DNA of 64,000 bases from Candidatus Lustribacter telmatis (GTDB lineage Bacteria > Vulcanimicrobiota > Vulcanimicrobiia > Vulcanimicrobiales > Vulcanimicrobiaceae). The notes beneath the pieces are model-generated. The model saw nothing but the letters and a program-made list of their open reading frames with translations. It did not search any database and was not told the origin of the DNA. A program made the translations under genes and the position numbers. This document shows, one piece after another, positions 34,644-43,927 of the stretch. The stretch's first letter is position 1; each line of letters starts with the position of its first letter. The stretch is taken from contig PLRU01000059.1 of NCBI GenBank assembly GCA_003164045.1, forward strand, positions 6,669 through 70,668, given 5' to 3'.

Positions 34644-36458
34644 ATGCGGATCGACGACGGCGTGAAGCGGGACATCCTCGCGCGCACCGACATCGGCGAA
34701 TATATCGGCGCGGTCGTTTCCTTGCGCAAACGCGGCAACGACCTGGTCGGCCTATGCCCGTTTCACGGTGAGAAGACGCCGTCGTTTCACGTTCACCCCG
34801 ATCGCGGGTTCTTCAAGTGCTTCGGCTGCGATGCGGCCGGCGACGTGATTCGTTTCGTCCAACTGCACGACAACCTCGGCTTCGTCGATGCGATGCGCAT
34901 GCTCGCGAAACGCGCCGGCATCCAACTCGAAGACGAGGATCCGGCGACGGCGCGCGTGCGCAGCGAAAAAGAAGCGATCTATCACGCGAACGACGTAGCA
35001 GCGAAGTTCTTCCACCGCGTGCTCACCCACGATCCCGAAGGCGAGATTGCTCGCCGGTATTGCGCGGACCGTGGCATCAGTTCCGAATCGATCACCCAAT
35101 TCAAGCTCGGGTACGCCCCGGACCGATGGGACGGACTCACGACGGAACTCCAGCGTGAGGGCGTGGATCTTGGACTTGCGGAGAAAGCTGGTCTCGTAAA
35201 AAAAGGGCAGCGCGGCTTCTACGATTTTTATCGTGGTCGCTTGATGATTCCGACGCATGCAATAACCGGGGAAGTGATCGCATTCGGCGGCCGCCTCATC
35301 GGCGAGGGCGAACCGAAGTACCTCAACACAACCACGACGCCGGTCTACACCAAAGGCCGATTTCTCTACGCGCTTGGTGTCGCGCGGCGCGCGGCGCAGC
35401 GTGAAGGCAACATCGTGATCGTCGAGGGCTATCTCGACTGCGTTGCGTTGCACCAAGGCGGCGTCACCAATGCCGTAGCGTCCCTCGGCACGGCATTCAC
35501 GGCAGATCAGGCCCGCGAATTGCGGAAGGCGACCGACAACGTCGTCCTCTGCTTTGATGGCGACGCTGCCGGGCAAGCCGCGACGTCAAAATCGGTAGAC
35601 CTTCTAGTTGCCGAGGGCCTGGCCGTTAAAATTCTTCCGCTGCCGACCGGCGAAGACCCCGACAGCTTCGTGCACTCAAAGGGCGGCGACCTATTCAAGG
35701 AGCGGTTGTCGAAAATCGAGCGTCGGGACACCGACGCGATTCCCTGGATCCAATTCAAGATCGACCGCCGGATCGGTGAAATTCGCGCCGGCTTCAAGAG
35801 CCGCGCCCAGATCGCCCGGGAGGCCGAGGTCCTCGTGCGCACCCTGCCGCGCGCGGAATGGGATCATTGGCGGACGTACGCCGCGCCGCAGTTGGGCGTG
35901 GACGTCGAGGACCTGCGCAAGGCTCGCCTCCAGATCACCGACGGCGCGCGGCTCGAATACGGTGAAGGCCAGCTGATCGACGTCCGCCGCTCGGACAAGA
36001 TTCGGCCGGGCTCGGTCGCGTCGCCGTCATGGGAAACGGCGTGCCTTGCGATTTTTGTCTCAGAACCGGTGCTGGTGGGCGAATACGGCAGCCGTATCGC
36101 CCCGGAGCGCTTCGGCGAGCCGTCCCTGCGCCGCATTTACGCTCGCATTCGCGACCAAGCGCATGCGCTCGTGCAACCAGGTGATGTGTTTGCCCTGTTT
36201 AGTGATGACGGTGACGTATCGGCGACGCTCGCGTCAATTGCCGGTGCCGAGCGCTCTCGGATCATCCAATTTGCCGACACCGAAGCCCGCCGCGCGTATC
36301 TCGATCGGACGATCGAGCGTTTCGCTGCGGACGATCGGCAGCGGCGATTCCGTGAGCTCGACGCGCAAATGACCGCCCTGTTTGAAGCCGGCGAGCCGGT
36401 ACCTGCGGAATTGCGGGAAGAGCACAGCGCGCTGCACGCCGCCAGAACCAAAGGATGA
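34644..36458 (+). CDS. dnaG: DNA primase
   Basis: This 604-residue primase makes RNA primers for replication. The ATG at 34644 starts [21 protein letters not shown]; the track start 70 codons upstream is antisense to the HD gene. The CHC2 zinc finger is [13 protein letters not shown] then [11 protein letters not shown]. The TOPRIM core shows [13 protein letters not shown] and [14 protein letters not shown]. The C-terminal helicase-binding part is present. It precedes rpoD by 64 bp, echoing the macromolecular-synthesis operon order. Confidence 0.95.
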   Translation: MRIDDGVKRDILARTDIGEYIGAVVSLRKRGNDLVGLCPFHGEKTPSFHVHPDRGFFKCFGCDAAGDVIRFVQLHDNLGFVDAMRMLAKRAGIQLEDEDPATARVRSEKEAIYHANDVAAKFFHRVLTHDPEGEIARRYCADRGISSESITQFKLGYAPDRWDGLTTELQREGVDLGLAEKAGLVKKGQRGFYDFYRGRLMIPTHAITGEVIAFGGRLIGEGEPKYLNTTTTPVYTKGRFLYALGVARRAAQREGNIVIVEGYLDCVALHQGGVTNAVASLGTAFTADQARELRKATDNVVLCFDGDAAGQAATSKSVDLLVAEGLAVKILPLPTGEDPDSFVHSKGGDLFKERLSKIERRDTDAIPWIQFKIDRRIGEIRAGFKSRAQIAREAEVLVRTLPRAEWDHWRTYAAPQLGVDVEDLRKARLQITDGARLEYGEGQLIDVRRSDKIRPGSVASPSWETACLAIFVSEPVLVGEYGSRIAPERFGEPSLRRIYARIRDQAHALVQPGDVFALFSDDGDVSATLASIAGAERSRIIQFADTEARRAYLDRTIERFAADDRQRRFRELDAQMTALFEAGEPVPAELREEHSALHAARTKG

Positions 36459-36522
36459 CCCCGACACCGGGCCACCGAAACGGCGAGGTCCAGCATTATT
36501 AGGAAAGGGGGTGAGGAAAAAT

Positions 36523-37683
36523 ATGGCACGCAAAAAAGCAGCGACCGCAACGGTTGACGCGCCGCAGATTCCGCTTGAAGAGCAGATCAAGAAGCTGCTT
36601 GAAAAAGGGAAGAAGCGCGGCTCGCTGACCTATGAAGAAGTGAATGCCGTTTTCGACAACGTCGAAGACGTCACGCCCGAACGCGTCGACGAACTGTTCG
36701 AAGAGATTGCGACGCTCGGAATCGAGGTCGTGGAAGAGCTGGCGAAAGAAGAGAAGCCGGAGACCGAGGCCGAGGAGGTCCCGATGCCGGCCGGTCTCGC
36801 GCTCGATGACCCGGTCCGGATGTATCTTAAGGAGATCGGCCGCGTCCCGCTCTTGTCGATGGACGACGAGAAGCGTCTGGCGATGGCGATTGAAGCCGGC
36901 GAAAAGGAAGCGCTCAAGAACGGCACCGCCGATAACGCGGTCGTGTTCCACGGCGAAGACGCAAAGCGGCGCCTGACCGAAGCAAATTTACGTCTCGTCG
37001 TGTCGATCGCGAAGAAGTACGTCGGCCGCGGCATGCTTTTCCTCGACCTCATCCAGGAAGGCAACCTGGGCCTGATCCGGGCCGTTGAAAAATTCGACTA
37101 CCGCAAGGGCTACAAATTTTCGACCTACGCCACGTGGTGGATCCGTCAAGCGATCACCCGCGCGCTGGCCGATCAAGCGCGTACCATCCGCATCCCGGTG
37201 CACATGGTCGAAACGATCAACCGGCTGATCAAGATCTCGCGCCAGCTGCTGCAAGAACTCGGTCGCGACCCGACGGTCGAAGAGATCGCCGGCGAGATGG
37301 GCCTTACCCCCGAGAAGGTTCGCGAAGTCATCAAGATCTCGCAAGAACCGATCTCGCTCGAAACGCCGATCGGCGAAGAAGAAGACTCGCATCTCGGCGA
37401 CTTCATCGAAGATCAGGAAGCGATTGCCCCGGCTGAGGCCGCGAGCGTCATGCTGCTCAAAGAGAAGATGCAGGACGTGCTCAAAAACCTCACCGAGCGC
37501 GAACGCAAGGTTTTGGTTTTACGCTTCGGCCTCGAAGACGGCCACCAGCGCACGCTCGAAGAAGTCGGCCAGGAGTTCGGCGTCACGCGCGAACGCATCC
37601 GCCAAATCGAGGCGAAGGCGCTGCGCAAGCTACGTCATCCGAGCCGCGGTAAAGCCCTCAAAGACTACTGGTCGAACGAGTAG
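36523..37683 (+). CDS. rpoD: primary RNA polymerase sigma factor (sigma-70/SigA)
   Basis: The 386-residue protein starts at ATG 36523 after GAGGAAAA. It has a short acidic region 1.1, region 1.2 ([20 protein letters not shown]), region 2 for -10 recognition ([32 protein letters not shown] in part), region 3, and region 4 for -35 binding ([24 protein letters not shown]). The near-perfect match to housekeeping sigma factors means that TTGACA/TATAAT-like promoters should be valid in this genome, which supports the promoters called here. Confidence 0.96.
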   Translation: MARKKAATATVDAPQIPLEEQIKKLLEKGKKRGSLTYEEVNAVFDNVEDVTPERVDELFEEIATLGIEVVEELAKEEKPETEAEEVPMPAGLALDDPVRMYLKEIGRVPLLSMDDEKRLAMAIEAGEKEALKNGTADNAVVFHGEDAKRRLTEANLRLVVSIAKKYVGRGMLFLDLIQEGNLGLIRAVEKFDYRKGYKFSTYATWWIRQAITRALADQARTIRIPVHMVETINRLIKISRQLLQELGRDPTVEEIAGEMGLTPEKVREVIKISQEPISLETPIGEEEDSHLGDFIEDQEAIAPAEAASVMLLKEKMQDVLKNLTERERKVLVLRFGLEDGHQRTLEEVGQEFGVTRERIRQIEAKALRKLRHPSRGKALKDYWSNE

Positions 37684-37708
37684 GCTTCGGGCTCGCCGCT
37701 CCGCGGGC

Positions 37709-37768
37709 TTAGAAGTGCGCTCCTTGGCCTTGAAGGCCGCCCGTCGGTGGGCGGAAGTTGAGGTTGGG
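37709..37768 (-). pseudogene. relic of the 3' end of a TonB-like gene (duplicate of the neighbour's C-terminus)
   Basis: On the minus strand this stretch reads RPNLNFRPPTGGLQGQGAHF and a stop. The intact gene just upstream (37830) ends RNQDFRPATGGQMGPGGHI and a stop. The two share the FRPxTGG...GxGxH tail although the sequence before it does not match. It looks like what is left of a tandem duplication, or a separate short ORF keeping that tail. The track ORF 37709-37903 has no credible start of its own. Confidence 0.45.
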
Positions 37769-37829
37769 CCGATCACCCGCGATTATACGCCTGCCCTGTG
37801 ATGCTGGCAAATGCGCGGTGCGGCCGGGC

Positions 37830-38738
37830 TTAAATGTGGCCGCCGGGCCCCATCTGTCCGCCCGTCGCCGGCCGGAAGTCCTGGTTGCGCTGTTCGGTCT
37901 CATACGGCGAGAACTTCACGGCGAGGTAGTAGTCGGTGGTGACTGGTTTGCAGCGGTAGATTTGCGGCGCAAATTTTGACTTGCCCACCGTAACCGCGGC
38001 CGCAAGCTCGAAGGCCTTGTCGGATAACGGGTGGTCGATGCGCATCGCGTCGACCTTTCCGTCGTTCGCCAGTGCGAGCTTGACGATGATGTCGCCGTTG
38101 AAGTCCAACTTGCTTTTGTCGGGATAGACCGGCGGAACGTAGTTGGCCGTCGACGCATCGACGTTCGGCTTCGCACAGGTGAGTTTTTCTTCCGGAACCG
38201 GCGCCGGTGCGGGCAGCGGTGTCATCGCCGCGGACTGCGCGAGAAACGCCGGCCAGTCTTTCGCGCGATCGGGGAAGACGAAGACCTTCGTGTCTTCGAT
38301 GAGTCCCGCCGTCATCAGCGGCTTGCGCACGAACGGCGCGTGAACGGCGCAATCGCCGCCCTCGAGCGAACCGACGTACGCACTTTCGAACTGGGCCGGC
38401 GCGTCGAACTTGACGACAATCGGTTTTGGTAACGATTTGCCGTCGCGTTCGTCAACGGCGGTTAGGTCCTTGAACGGGATCGTATAACGCCCGCCGTTCA
38501 CGTATGCGGTAATGCTGCCGCTGGCAGCGCCGGCGACGTCGTCGGACCACACCGTGAACGCAAGTTCGTCAGCCAGCCCGGGCAGCGCATAGACGCGCAC
38601 GTGAAGCGGACAGTAGTCGGTCGCCGTTGTCTCGGAGGCGGGCGCGGTCTGCGCAAGGACCGGCGCGCCCAGCATGCCGGAGAAAGCTAGAGCACTAATC
38701 GCGCCGGCAGCCATTGTAACCGCTTGTCTTACGCCCAT
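37830..38738 (-). CDS. secreted protein with TonB-like C-terminal domain
   Basis: This protein of about 302 residues starts at ATG 38738 with a signal peptide (MGVRQAVTMAAGAISALAFSG) cleaved near VLAQT. The N-terminal half contains four scattered Cys. The C-terminal 90 residues (ANYVPPVYPDKSKLDFNGDIIVKLALANDGKVDAMRI in part) follow the TonB_C fold that contacts TonB boxes of receptors. No membrane anchor typical of TonB is seen, so it is not a classic energy transducer. It may be a periplasmic adaptor. Confidence 0.72.
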   Translation of the reverse strand: MGVRQAVTMAAGAISALAFSGMLGAPVLAQTAPASETTATDYCPLHVRVYALPGLADELAFTVWSDDVAGAASGSITAYVNGGRYTIPFKDLTAVDERDGKSLPKPIVVKFDAPAQFESAYVGSLEGGDCAVHAPFVRKPLMTAGLIEDTKVFVFPDRAKDWPAFLAQSAAMTPLPAPAPVPEEKLTCAKPNVDASTANYVPPVYPDKSKLDFNGDIIVKLALANDGKVDAMRIDHPLSDKAFELAAAVTVGKSKFAPQIYRCKPVTTDYYLAVKFSPYETEQRNQDFRPATGGQMGPGGHI

Positions 38739-38905
38739 GTGGGCGCGCTTTCTGCGCAAAACGGGGTGACTCCCGGGCCATCTGTTCGGCGTTGTCATTA
38801 CTCTCGTTCGGTTTCATTGTTGCGTGAATTCAACGACGAAGAAACAATCGGATCGAATGGTCGCCCACACGCGACGACCTTTGGTGGCCGTCGCGTATGC
38901 TTCAG
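38739..38905. other. intergenic region
   Basis: These 167 bp lie between the start of the TonB-like gene and the stop of the downstream-facing paralogue pair. They contain no ORF with coding character. The promoter for the minus-strand TonB-like gene is expected here, but I see no confident -35/-10 pair and no strong hairpin. Confidence 0.4.
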
Positions 38906-39622
38906 TTATTTTTGCGAAGGGGTGACGTTCGGGTTGGCGTCGGCCCATGCACCGTCGGGATTCGGGAGCACCCAGGCGATGAGGTCCCACATGGCGGGGT
39001 GGAGGAAGACGAACTTCACCTGATCGGGGCTGGTGAGTCCGGGCAGGCCCGTCTTGACCAGTGCCGCTTTGTTCGCCGGAATATCGGGCACGTTTTCGCT
39101 TGGATCGCCGCCCGCATCGGTAAAGCGCGCCACCGGCATCGCGCCGAGTTTCAGCGTGCCGTCGGCGGCGGTGAAGCCCCAGTGCATGTGCGCGCTGCGG
39201 CGCGTCCAGCGCGATGGATCGATCGCATAGCCGAACAGCGTTGCGGGCACGGCCGGCGATTGCGCCATGAGCACGGTGTAGTCGACGCCGAGCAGACGGC
39301 CGTTGACGTCGTACCAAAGCTGGTTGGGCATGTCGAGGTCGATCGAGTTCCACACCTTGAGATTGACGTAACTGATCGCGCCGGTTTTATCTTCCCCGGT
39401 GTACTGGAAGAAGCCGGCTTTGGTAGCTGCGGCGACCGTTGCGAAACGCGCCGGAATTTCGCGCTGGATGCGCGCGATGAACGGCGCTTCCGCCGCGGTC
39501 GGCATGGGCGACATCTTGGGCGCCGTCATGGGCGGCGTCGCCATCGGCATCGCTTGCGCGAGGGCACCCGATGGCGCGAACGCTCCGGCGGCAATGAGCG
39601 TGAGAACGGTGTGTCGATTCAT
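38906..39622 (-). CDS. secreted protein, tandem paralogue 2 (unknown family)
   Basis: This 238-residue protein has a signal peptide cleaved near ALAQAMP and a Met/Pro-rich linker (MPMATPPMTAPKMSPMP) that could bind copper. The rest shares with its neighbour at 39636 the segments GAISYxNxK, QLWYDVNGxLLG, HxHxG, LTSPDQVxFVF and LPNPxGxxADxNPNVxPS. The conserved AHMHW His pair is the only likely metal site. It is second in the two-gene operon, 13 bp after its paralogue. Function unknown. Confidence 0.65.
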   Translation of the reverse strand: MNRHTVLTLIAAGAFAPSGALAQAMPMATPPMTAPKMSPMPTAAEAPFIARIQREIPARFATVAAATKAGFFQYTGEDKTGAISYVNLKVWNSIDLDMPNQLWYDVNGRLLGVDYTVLMAQSPAVPATLFGYAIDPSRWTRRSAHMHWGFTAADGTLKLGAMPVARFTDAGGDPSENVPDIPANKAALVKTGLPGLTSPDQVKFVFLHPAMWDLIAWVLPNPDGAWADANPNVTPSQK

Positions 39623-39635
39623 GTACGGCTCCCGG

Positions 39636-40343
39636 TTAGGTCTGACGTTCGACGGGTGCTTTGCCTTGGTTCGGTGACGGTTTGACGTTCGGGTTGAGAT
39701 CGGCGAATTGGCCGCTCGGATTCGGGATCAGCCACATCTGGGCGTCCCAATTGCTGAGCAGCGCGAAGACGAACGCCACTTGGTCCGGCGACGTCGCTTT
39801 CCCGAGCTTCACCAGATCCGCGGCGGTCGGATGGAGCGGATCGAGACCGGCGGCCGTGAAGTCGGACGCGCGCACGAACAAGCCGTAGTCGATCGAACCG
39901 TCGGCACGTTTGATGCCGTAGTGAACGTGCAGCGGAATTTTGTGAAAACGTGCGGCTTGTAAGCCGAAAAGCGTGGGTGCATCCGGATGCGCTGCGACCG
40001 TTTGCGAGAAATCGCCGCCTAGCAGTTTGCCGTTTACGTCGTACCACAGCTGCTGCGGATGCGCGACGTCGGGCGTTTCAAAATATTTCGGATTTTCGTA
40101 ACTGATCGCGCCGCTGCGATCCTCGTTGTTGAAGCGGTAATAGCCGGCCTTGGCCGCCGCGGCGGGATTGGGGTAGAGCTTCTGCAGCGTCGCCGACGCT
40201 TGATCGTAGAAGCTCTGCTCGGCGGGCGTCATCGGTGCTTGGGGCGGCGGAGGCGGAGCCATCGGCATCGTCATTTGCGCGGCGGCGATCGACGGTACGA
40301 GGGCGAGGGCGGCACAAAATAGCAGGGCGCGACATCGTTTCAT
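39636..40343 (-). CDS. secreted protein, tandem paralogue 1 (unknown family)
   Basis: At 235 residues (ATG 40343, GAAGG upstream), this is the first gene of a duplicated pair. A signal peptide ends near IAAAQM, followed by a Met/Pro stretch (MTMPMAPPPPPQAPM). The conserved body has GYYRFNNEDRSGAISYEN, QLWYDVNGKLLGGD, LHVHYG and WLIPNPSGQFADLNPNV. No known enzyme family is recognised. The Met-rich linker and His pair make a metal-binding role possible. Confidence 0.65.
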   Translation of the reverse strand: MKRCRALLFCAALALVPSIAAAQMTMPMAPPPPPQAPMTPAEQSFYDQASATLQKLYPNPAAAAKAGYYRFNNEDRSGAISYENPKYFETPDVAHPQQLWYDVNGKLLGGDFSQTVAAHPDAPTLFGLQAARFHKIPLHVHYGIKRADGSIDYGLFVRASDFTAAGLDPLHPTAADLVKLGKATSPDQVAFVFALLSNWDAQMWLIPNPSGQFADLNPNVKPSPNQGKAPVERQT

Positions 40344-40393
40344 GCCGCGGCCTTCGGCGTAGCGCGTCCGGCGCCCGCAAGAATCTTTCAGAC

Positions 40394-41872
40394 TCAGACG
40401 ACCGCGTCGCTCGGTAGTGTTGCGGCCCGGGGGGCGTAGGCATTCCACGCCGCGCCCAGCCGTTCGACGCCCGCCAACAGCACGTCAGGATCGAGGACGA
40501 AGGGTAGCCGCAGGCGCCGCGCATGCCGTTCCGCCGAAGAAAATACGGGACCCGGCGCGAGCGTCACGCCGAAGCGCGCGGCCTCGACTGCAAAGCTGGC
40601 CGAATCGCCGTGCGGCAGCTCGATCCACAGTGACGATCCGCCGCAGGGTTCGTTCCGGCTCCACGACGGCAACTCGCTCTCGAGCGCACCGACCAGCGTG
40701 CGATAACGCAAGGTGAGCTGCTCGCGCCGTTCCGCTCGAACGCGATCTCGCAACGGCAGCAGTTCGGCGCACAGGGCTTGGCCGACGAGCGAAGTGCCGA
40801 GGTCGGCCACGATTTTGAGTGGCGCGATCCGGCTGATCATGTGCGCCTCACCGCGCACCCAGCCGATGCGCAGGCCGCCCCAAAAGAGCTTGCAAGCCGA
40901 TCCGATCGTGAGCACCGTGGCGCCGGTTGCGAGCGCAGCGATCGGCGGCGGTGGCTCGATATCGTGGATCGAGATGTCGCACAGCGTCTCGTCCTCGACG
41001 ATCGTCCAGCCCGCGCGTTCGGCCATTTCCGCGACGTGCCGGCGGCGCTCGGCCGAGAGCACCGTTCCGGTGGGGTTGTTGTACGTGGTCGCGATGTAGA
41101 CGGCGGCCGGCACCCGCGCGGCCGGCAGCCGCTCGAGTTCCTCGACATTGGCGCCGTCGGCATCGACGCCGATCGCCACGATGTCGGCACCGGCGGCGCG
41201 GAACGCGTCGAGCGAGGCGGGGTTGGTCGGATCTTCCATCGCGACGCGGTCGCCGCGGAAGAGTTGAGCGACCAGTGCGATCGCCTGTTGGGCGCCGCTG
41301 GTGACGATGATCTGCTCGGCTTGCGTCGGCAGACCGCGCGCCGTGTAGCCGCGGGCGATCTCGCGGCGCAGCGCGGGCAGGCCGAGCGGCAGATAGCCGG
41401 GCGTTTCGCGCGAGAGCCGCTGGAGCTGCTTAGCGAGCCGCTCGCCGGCGGGCGCGAGTTCGCGCGATCCCGGCAACGCGGCGATCGTGAACTCGACCAT
41501 TTGGCGCGGACCGTCGTGGTTGTCGACGATCGAGACGAGGTGGCCTGGTGAGAATCGGCCCCCACGAGCCAGCGGCCCGGGCGGTCCAGCGTAGGTGCCG
41601 CTACCCCGCTGCGTGTGCGCGCGGCCCTCGGTCTTGAGCCGGTCGTACGCGGCCACGACGGTACTGCGGCTGATCCCGAGCCGCTGCGCGAGATCGCGCT
41701 CCGAGGGCAGACGGGTGCCGGCGGCAATCGTGCCGCGCAGCACGGCCGACTCGAGTGCCGTGGCCAGCCGGGCCAGCATTGGACCGGACCCGCGGGTCCA
41801 ATCCGTGAGCGCCGCGGCGACGTCGGCGACCTGCGCGTGCGGCGTGGACCCGGCGCTGCGTTCGAGTGGCAT
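40394..41872 (-). CDS. MocR-type regulator (GntR winged helix plus aminotransferase-like domain)
   Basis: The 492-residue protein starts at ATG 41872. Residues about 25-95 form a GntR winged helix (LRGTIAAGTRLPSERDLAQ, LGISRSTVVAAYDRLK). The remainder is a fold-type I aminotransferase domain that keeps the PLP Lys in IGSACKLFWGGLRIGW and the NNPTG motif (YNNPTGTVLS). MocR proteins sense PLP or amine ligands and usually control the divergent gene. Here that is the flavoprotein/ABC/UbiD operon starting 61 bp away, which it very likely regulates. Confidence 0.87.
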   Translation of the reverse strand: MPLERSAGSTPHAQVADVAAALTDWTRGSGPMLARLATALESAVLRGTIAAGTRLPSERDLAQRLGISRSTVVAAYDRLKTEGRAHTQRGSGTYAGPPGPLARGGRFSPGHLVSIVDNHDGPRQMVEFTIAALPGSRELAPAGERLAKQLQRLSRETPGYLPLGLPALRREIARGYTARGLPTQAEQIIVTSGAQQAIALVAQLFRGDRVAMEDPTNPASLDAFRAAGADIVAIGVDADGANVEELERLPAARVPAAVYIATTYNNPTGTVLSAERRRHVAEMAERAGWTIVEDETLCDISIHDIEPPPPIAALATGATVLTIGSACKLFWGGLRIGWVRGEAHMISRIAPLKIVADLGTSLVGQALCAELLPLRDRVRAERREQLTLRYRTLVGALESELPSWSRNEPCGGSSLWIELPHGDSASFAVEAARFGVTLAPGPVFSSAERHARRLRLPFVLDPDVLLAGVERLGAAWNAYAPRAATLPSDAVV

Positions 41873-41933
41873 GGTGCGTGGCTTCGCTGGCGTCCTCAAC
41901 CATTCCATCGTACGCGCACATATGGTGGGGGTC

Positions 41934-43616
41934 ATGGTATTGGAGACGGATGTTCTGATCGTCGGCGCCGGCGCGGCGGGTTTGATGGCGGCACGAGCCG
42001 CGAGTGCGGCCGGCGCATCGGTCGTGATCGTGGACAAGAGCATCATCGGGCGCGGCGGGGCCACGATCATGGCGCAGATGACGACCGCGGTCGCTCTCGG
42101 TGCCGCGGAACCCGACTCAACCGAACTGCACGCCGAGGATACGTGGATCGGCAGCCGCGATCTCGGCGACCGGGCGATCATCGACGTGATCTGCGCGCGC
42201 GGACCCGAAGTGATCCGCGAAGTGGAAGGCTACGGCGCGAATTGGGCGCGCACGCCCGACGGCGCATACAGTCAGGTATTTGCGCCGGGCCATTCGCGCA
42301 AGCGCTGCGTCTACGTCGACGTGCTGCGCACGGGCGATGCGGTCTCGCAAGCGCTGCGCAGCGTCGTGCGGCGCGACGGCAACGTGGTGCGGCTCTCCAA
42401 CGTCATGCTGACCAAACTTGCGAAAGAGGGCGACCGGGTTACCGGCGCGCTCGGCTTCGCGATCGAAGCGCTCGAACCGGTCGGCATCTCGGCGAAGACC
42501 ACGATCGTGGCCACCGGCGGTCTCACGTTTCTCTACGCCCGCAACAGCGCATCGTCGAACATGACGGGCGACGGATTTCTGCTCGCCGCCGAAGCGGGCG
42601 CGACGCTGCGCGACATGGAGATGGTGCAGTTCTTCCCGATCGCCCATCTCTATCCGCCGCTCGTGCAGCTCGATCCGATCATGTGGGATCCGTTCCGCTA
42701 CAAACTCGGCGGCCGGCTGCTCAACGGCAAGGGTGAAGAATTTCTCGGCGAGAGCGGCGATGCGTCCGGCGCGTACACCACGCCGCGCGACACTGCCACC
42801 TACAAGATTTTCCAAGAAGTCGAAGAGGGCCGCGGTTCGCCGCACGGCGGCGCGTATCTCGATTTCCGCATGGTGCCGGCGGAGGATCTCAAAGCGGGCT
42901 TCGGTCCGGTGATCGATATCTTGGCACGCCAGGGCATCGATCTCACGCGCGACATGGTCGAAGTGGCGCCGATGGCGCACTTCATGCTCGGCGGCATCGC
43001 GGTCGATGTGGCGATGCAGACCGGAGTCGATGGATTGCTCGCCTGCGGCGAGGCGATCGGGGGCATGCACGGTGCGAACCGTCTCTCCGGGAACGCCATC
43101 ACCGAAGCCCTCGTCACCGGCCGCATCGCCGGCGAGACGGCCGTCACGCGCCGCGACGTCGCGCGCGCGCCGATCGATGCCGCGCTCGCACGCGAGTGGG
43201 CGGAACTGCAAGCGTTCTGGCATCCGCGCGCGGTGGCGCGCGACGAAGCGCCGATCGACGAACTCAAAGCGCGCCTGCAGCGCACGATGTGGGAAAATGC
43301 CGGACCGTTGCGTACCGGCGAGAAACTCGCCCAGGCGCTCACCGACGTGCGCGCCCTGGCGGCCGAGAGCGCGGACATCGCGCTCGCACCGGTGGAGGCG
43401 TTCGCGCTGACGCTGCAAGAGAAAGTGGAATTGCGCATCATGCTCGCGGTGGCGGAATCGATCGTGCTGCCGGCGATCGAGCGGCGCGAGTCGCGCGGCG
43501 CACACGTGCGGCTCGATTTTCCGGAGCAAGACGCGGTGGCCGTCGCGCGATTTCTCACCCGCAGCGGAGACGGCTGGTCGGTGACGTCGCGCGAGACGAC
43601 GGCGGTGACGGCATGA
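41934..43616 (+). CDS. FAD-binding flavoprotein, fumarate reductase/succinate dehydrogenase A-like
   Basis: This protein of about 560 residues starts at ATG 41934 after a G-rich Shine-Dalgarno. The Rossmann FAD motif is LIVGAGAAGLMAARAA. IVDKSIIGRGGATIMAQ, TIVATGGLTFLYA, MVQFFPIAHLYP and the C-terminal GGMHGANRLSGNAITEALVTGR (quoted in parts) match the family. It is the first gene of a six- to seven-gene operon and is coupled to a 2Fe-2S gene. It probably oxidises or reduces a C-C bond of an organic acid, with the ferredoxin subunit passing electrons. It is not the respiratory SdhA, as no membrane anchor genes are near. Confidence 0.83.
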   Translation: MVLETDVLIVGAGAAGLMAARAASAAGASVVIVDKSIIGRGGATIMAQMTTAVALGAAEPDSTELHAEDTWIGSRDLGDRAIIDVICARGPEVIREVEGYGANWARTPDGAYSQVFAPGHSRKRCVYVDVLRTGDAVSQALRSVVRRDGNVVRLSNVMLTKLAKEGDRVTGALGFAIEALEPVGISAKTTIVATGGLTFLYARNSASSNMTGDGFLLAAEAGATLRDMEMVQFFPIAHLYPPLVQLDPIMWDPFRYKLGGRLLNGKGEEFLGESGDASGAYTTPRDTATYKIFQEVEEGRGSPHGGAYLDFRMVPAEDLKAGFGPVIDILARQGIDLTRDMVEVAPMAHFMLGGIAVDVAMQTGVDGLLACGEAIGGMHGANRLSGNAITEALVTGRIAGETAVTRRDVARAPIDAALAREWAELQAFWHPRAVARDEAPIDELKARLQRTMWENAGPLRTGEKLAQALTDVRALAAESADIALAPVEAFALTLQEKVELRIMLAVAESIVLPAIERRESRGAHVRLDFPEQDAVAVARFLTRSGDGWSVTSRETTAVTA

Positions 43617-43927
43617 GCGAACAAACGACGACGCTCGCAATCACGCGCGCGGTCCCCGGCGGCGAAGCGCGCGTGGAAGAACACACGATTCCTTATCACG
43701 ACGGCCTAACGCTGCTCGACGCCATCATCTGGATTCGCCGCCATCAAGACCCCTCGCTCGCAGTGCGTTTTTCGTGCAAGGCCAACGCGTGCAAGGAATG
43801 CTCCGCGACGATCGACGGCAAGCCCGGATTTCTCTGCGCGCAGCGCGCCGTTCCCGAGGCGACGACGCGGATCGAACCGCTGAAGAAGCCGCGCTTGATC
43901 CGCGATCTCGTGACCGAGCTCTATTGA
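43613..43927 (+). CDS. 2Fe-2S protein equal to the N-terminal half of SdhB/FrdB
   Basis: This 104-residue protein has its ATG overlapping the flavoprotein stop. The cluster ligands are FSCKANACKECSATIDG then FLC, the Cx4Cx2C...C order of the SdhB plant-type domain. The C-terminal half of SdhB with its 4Fe-4S and 3Fe-4S clusters is absent. It would carry single electrons between the flavoprotein and an unknown redox partner. The next gene starts with TTG overlapping its stop. Confidence 0.82.
   Translation: MSEQTTTLAITRAVPGGEARVEEHTIPYHDGLTLLDAIIWIRRHQDPSLAVRFSCKANACKECSATIDGKPGFLCAQRAVPEATTRIEPLKKPRLIRDLVTELY

Noticed and set aside
36382-36522. N-terminal extension of the sigma factor
   Set aside because: The extension reads out of the dnaG 3' end; ATG 36523 has a proper Shine-Dalgarno and matches family length.
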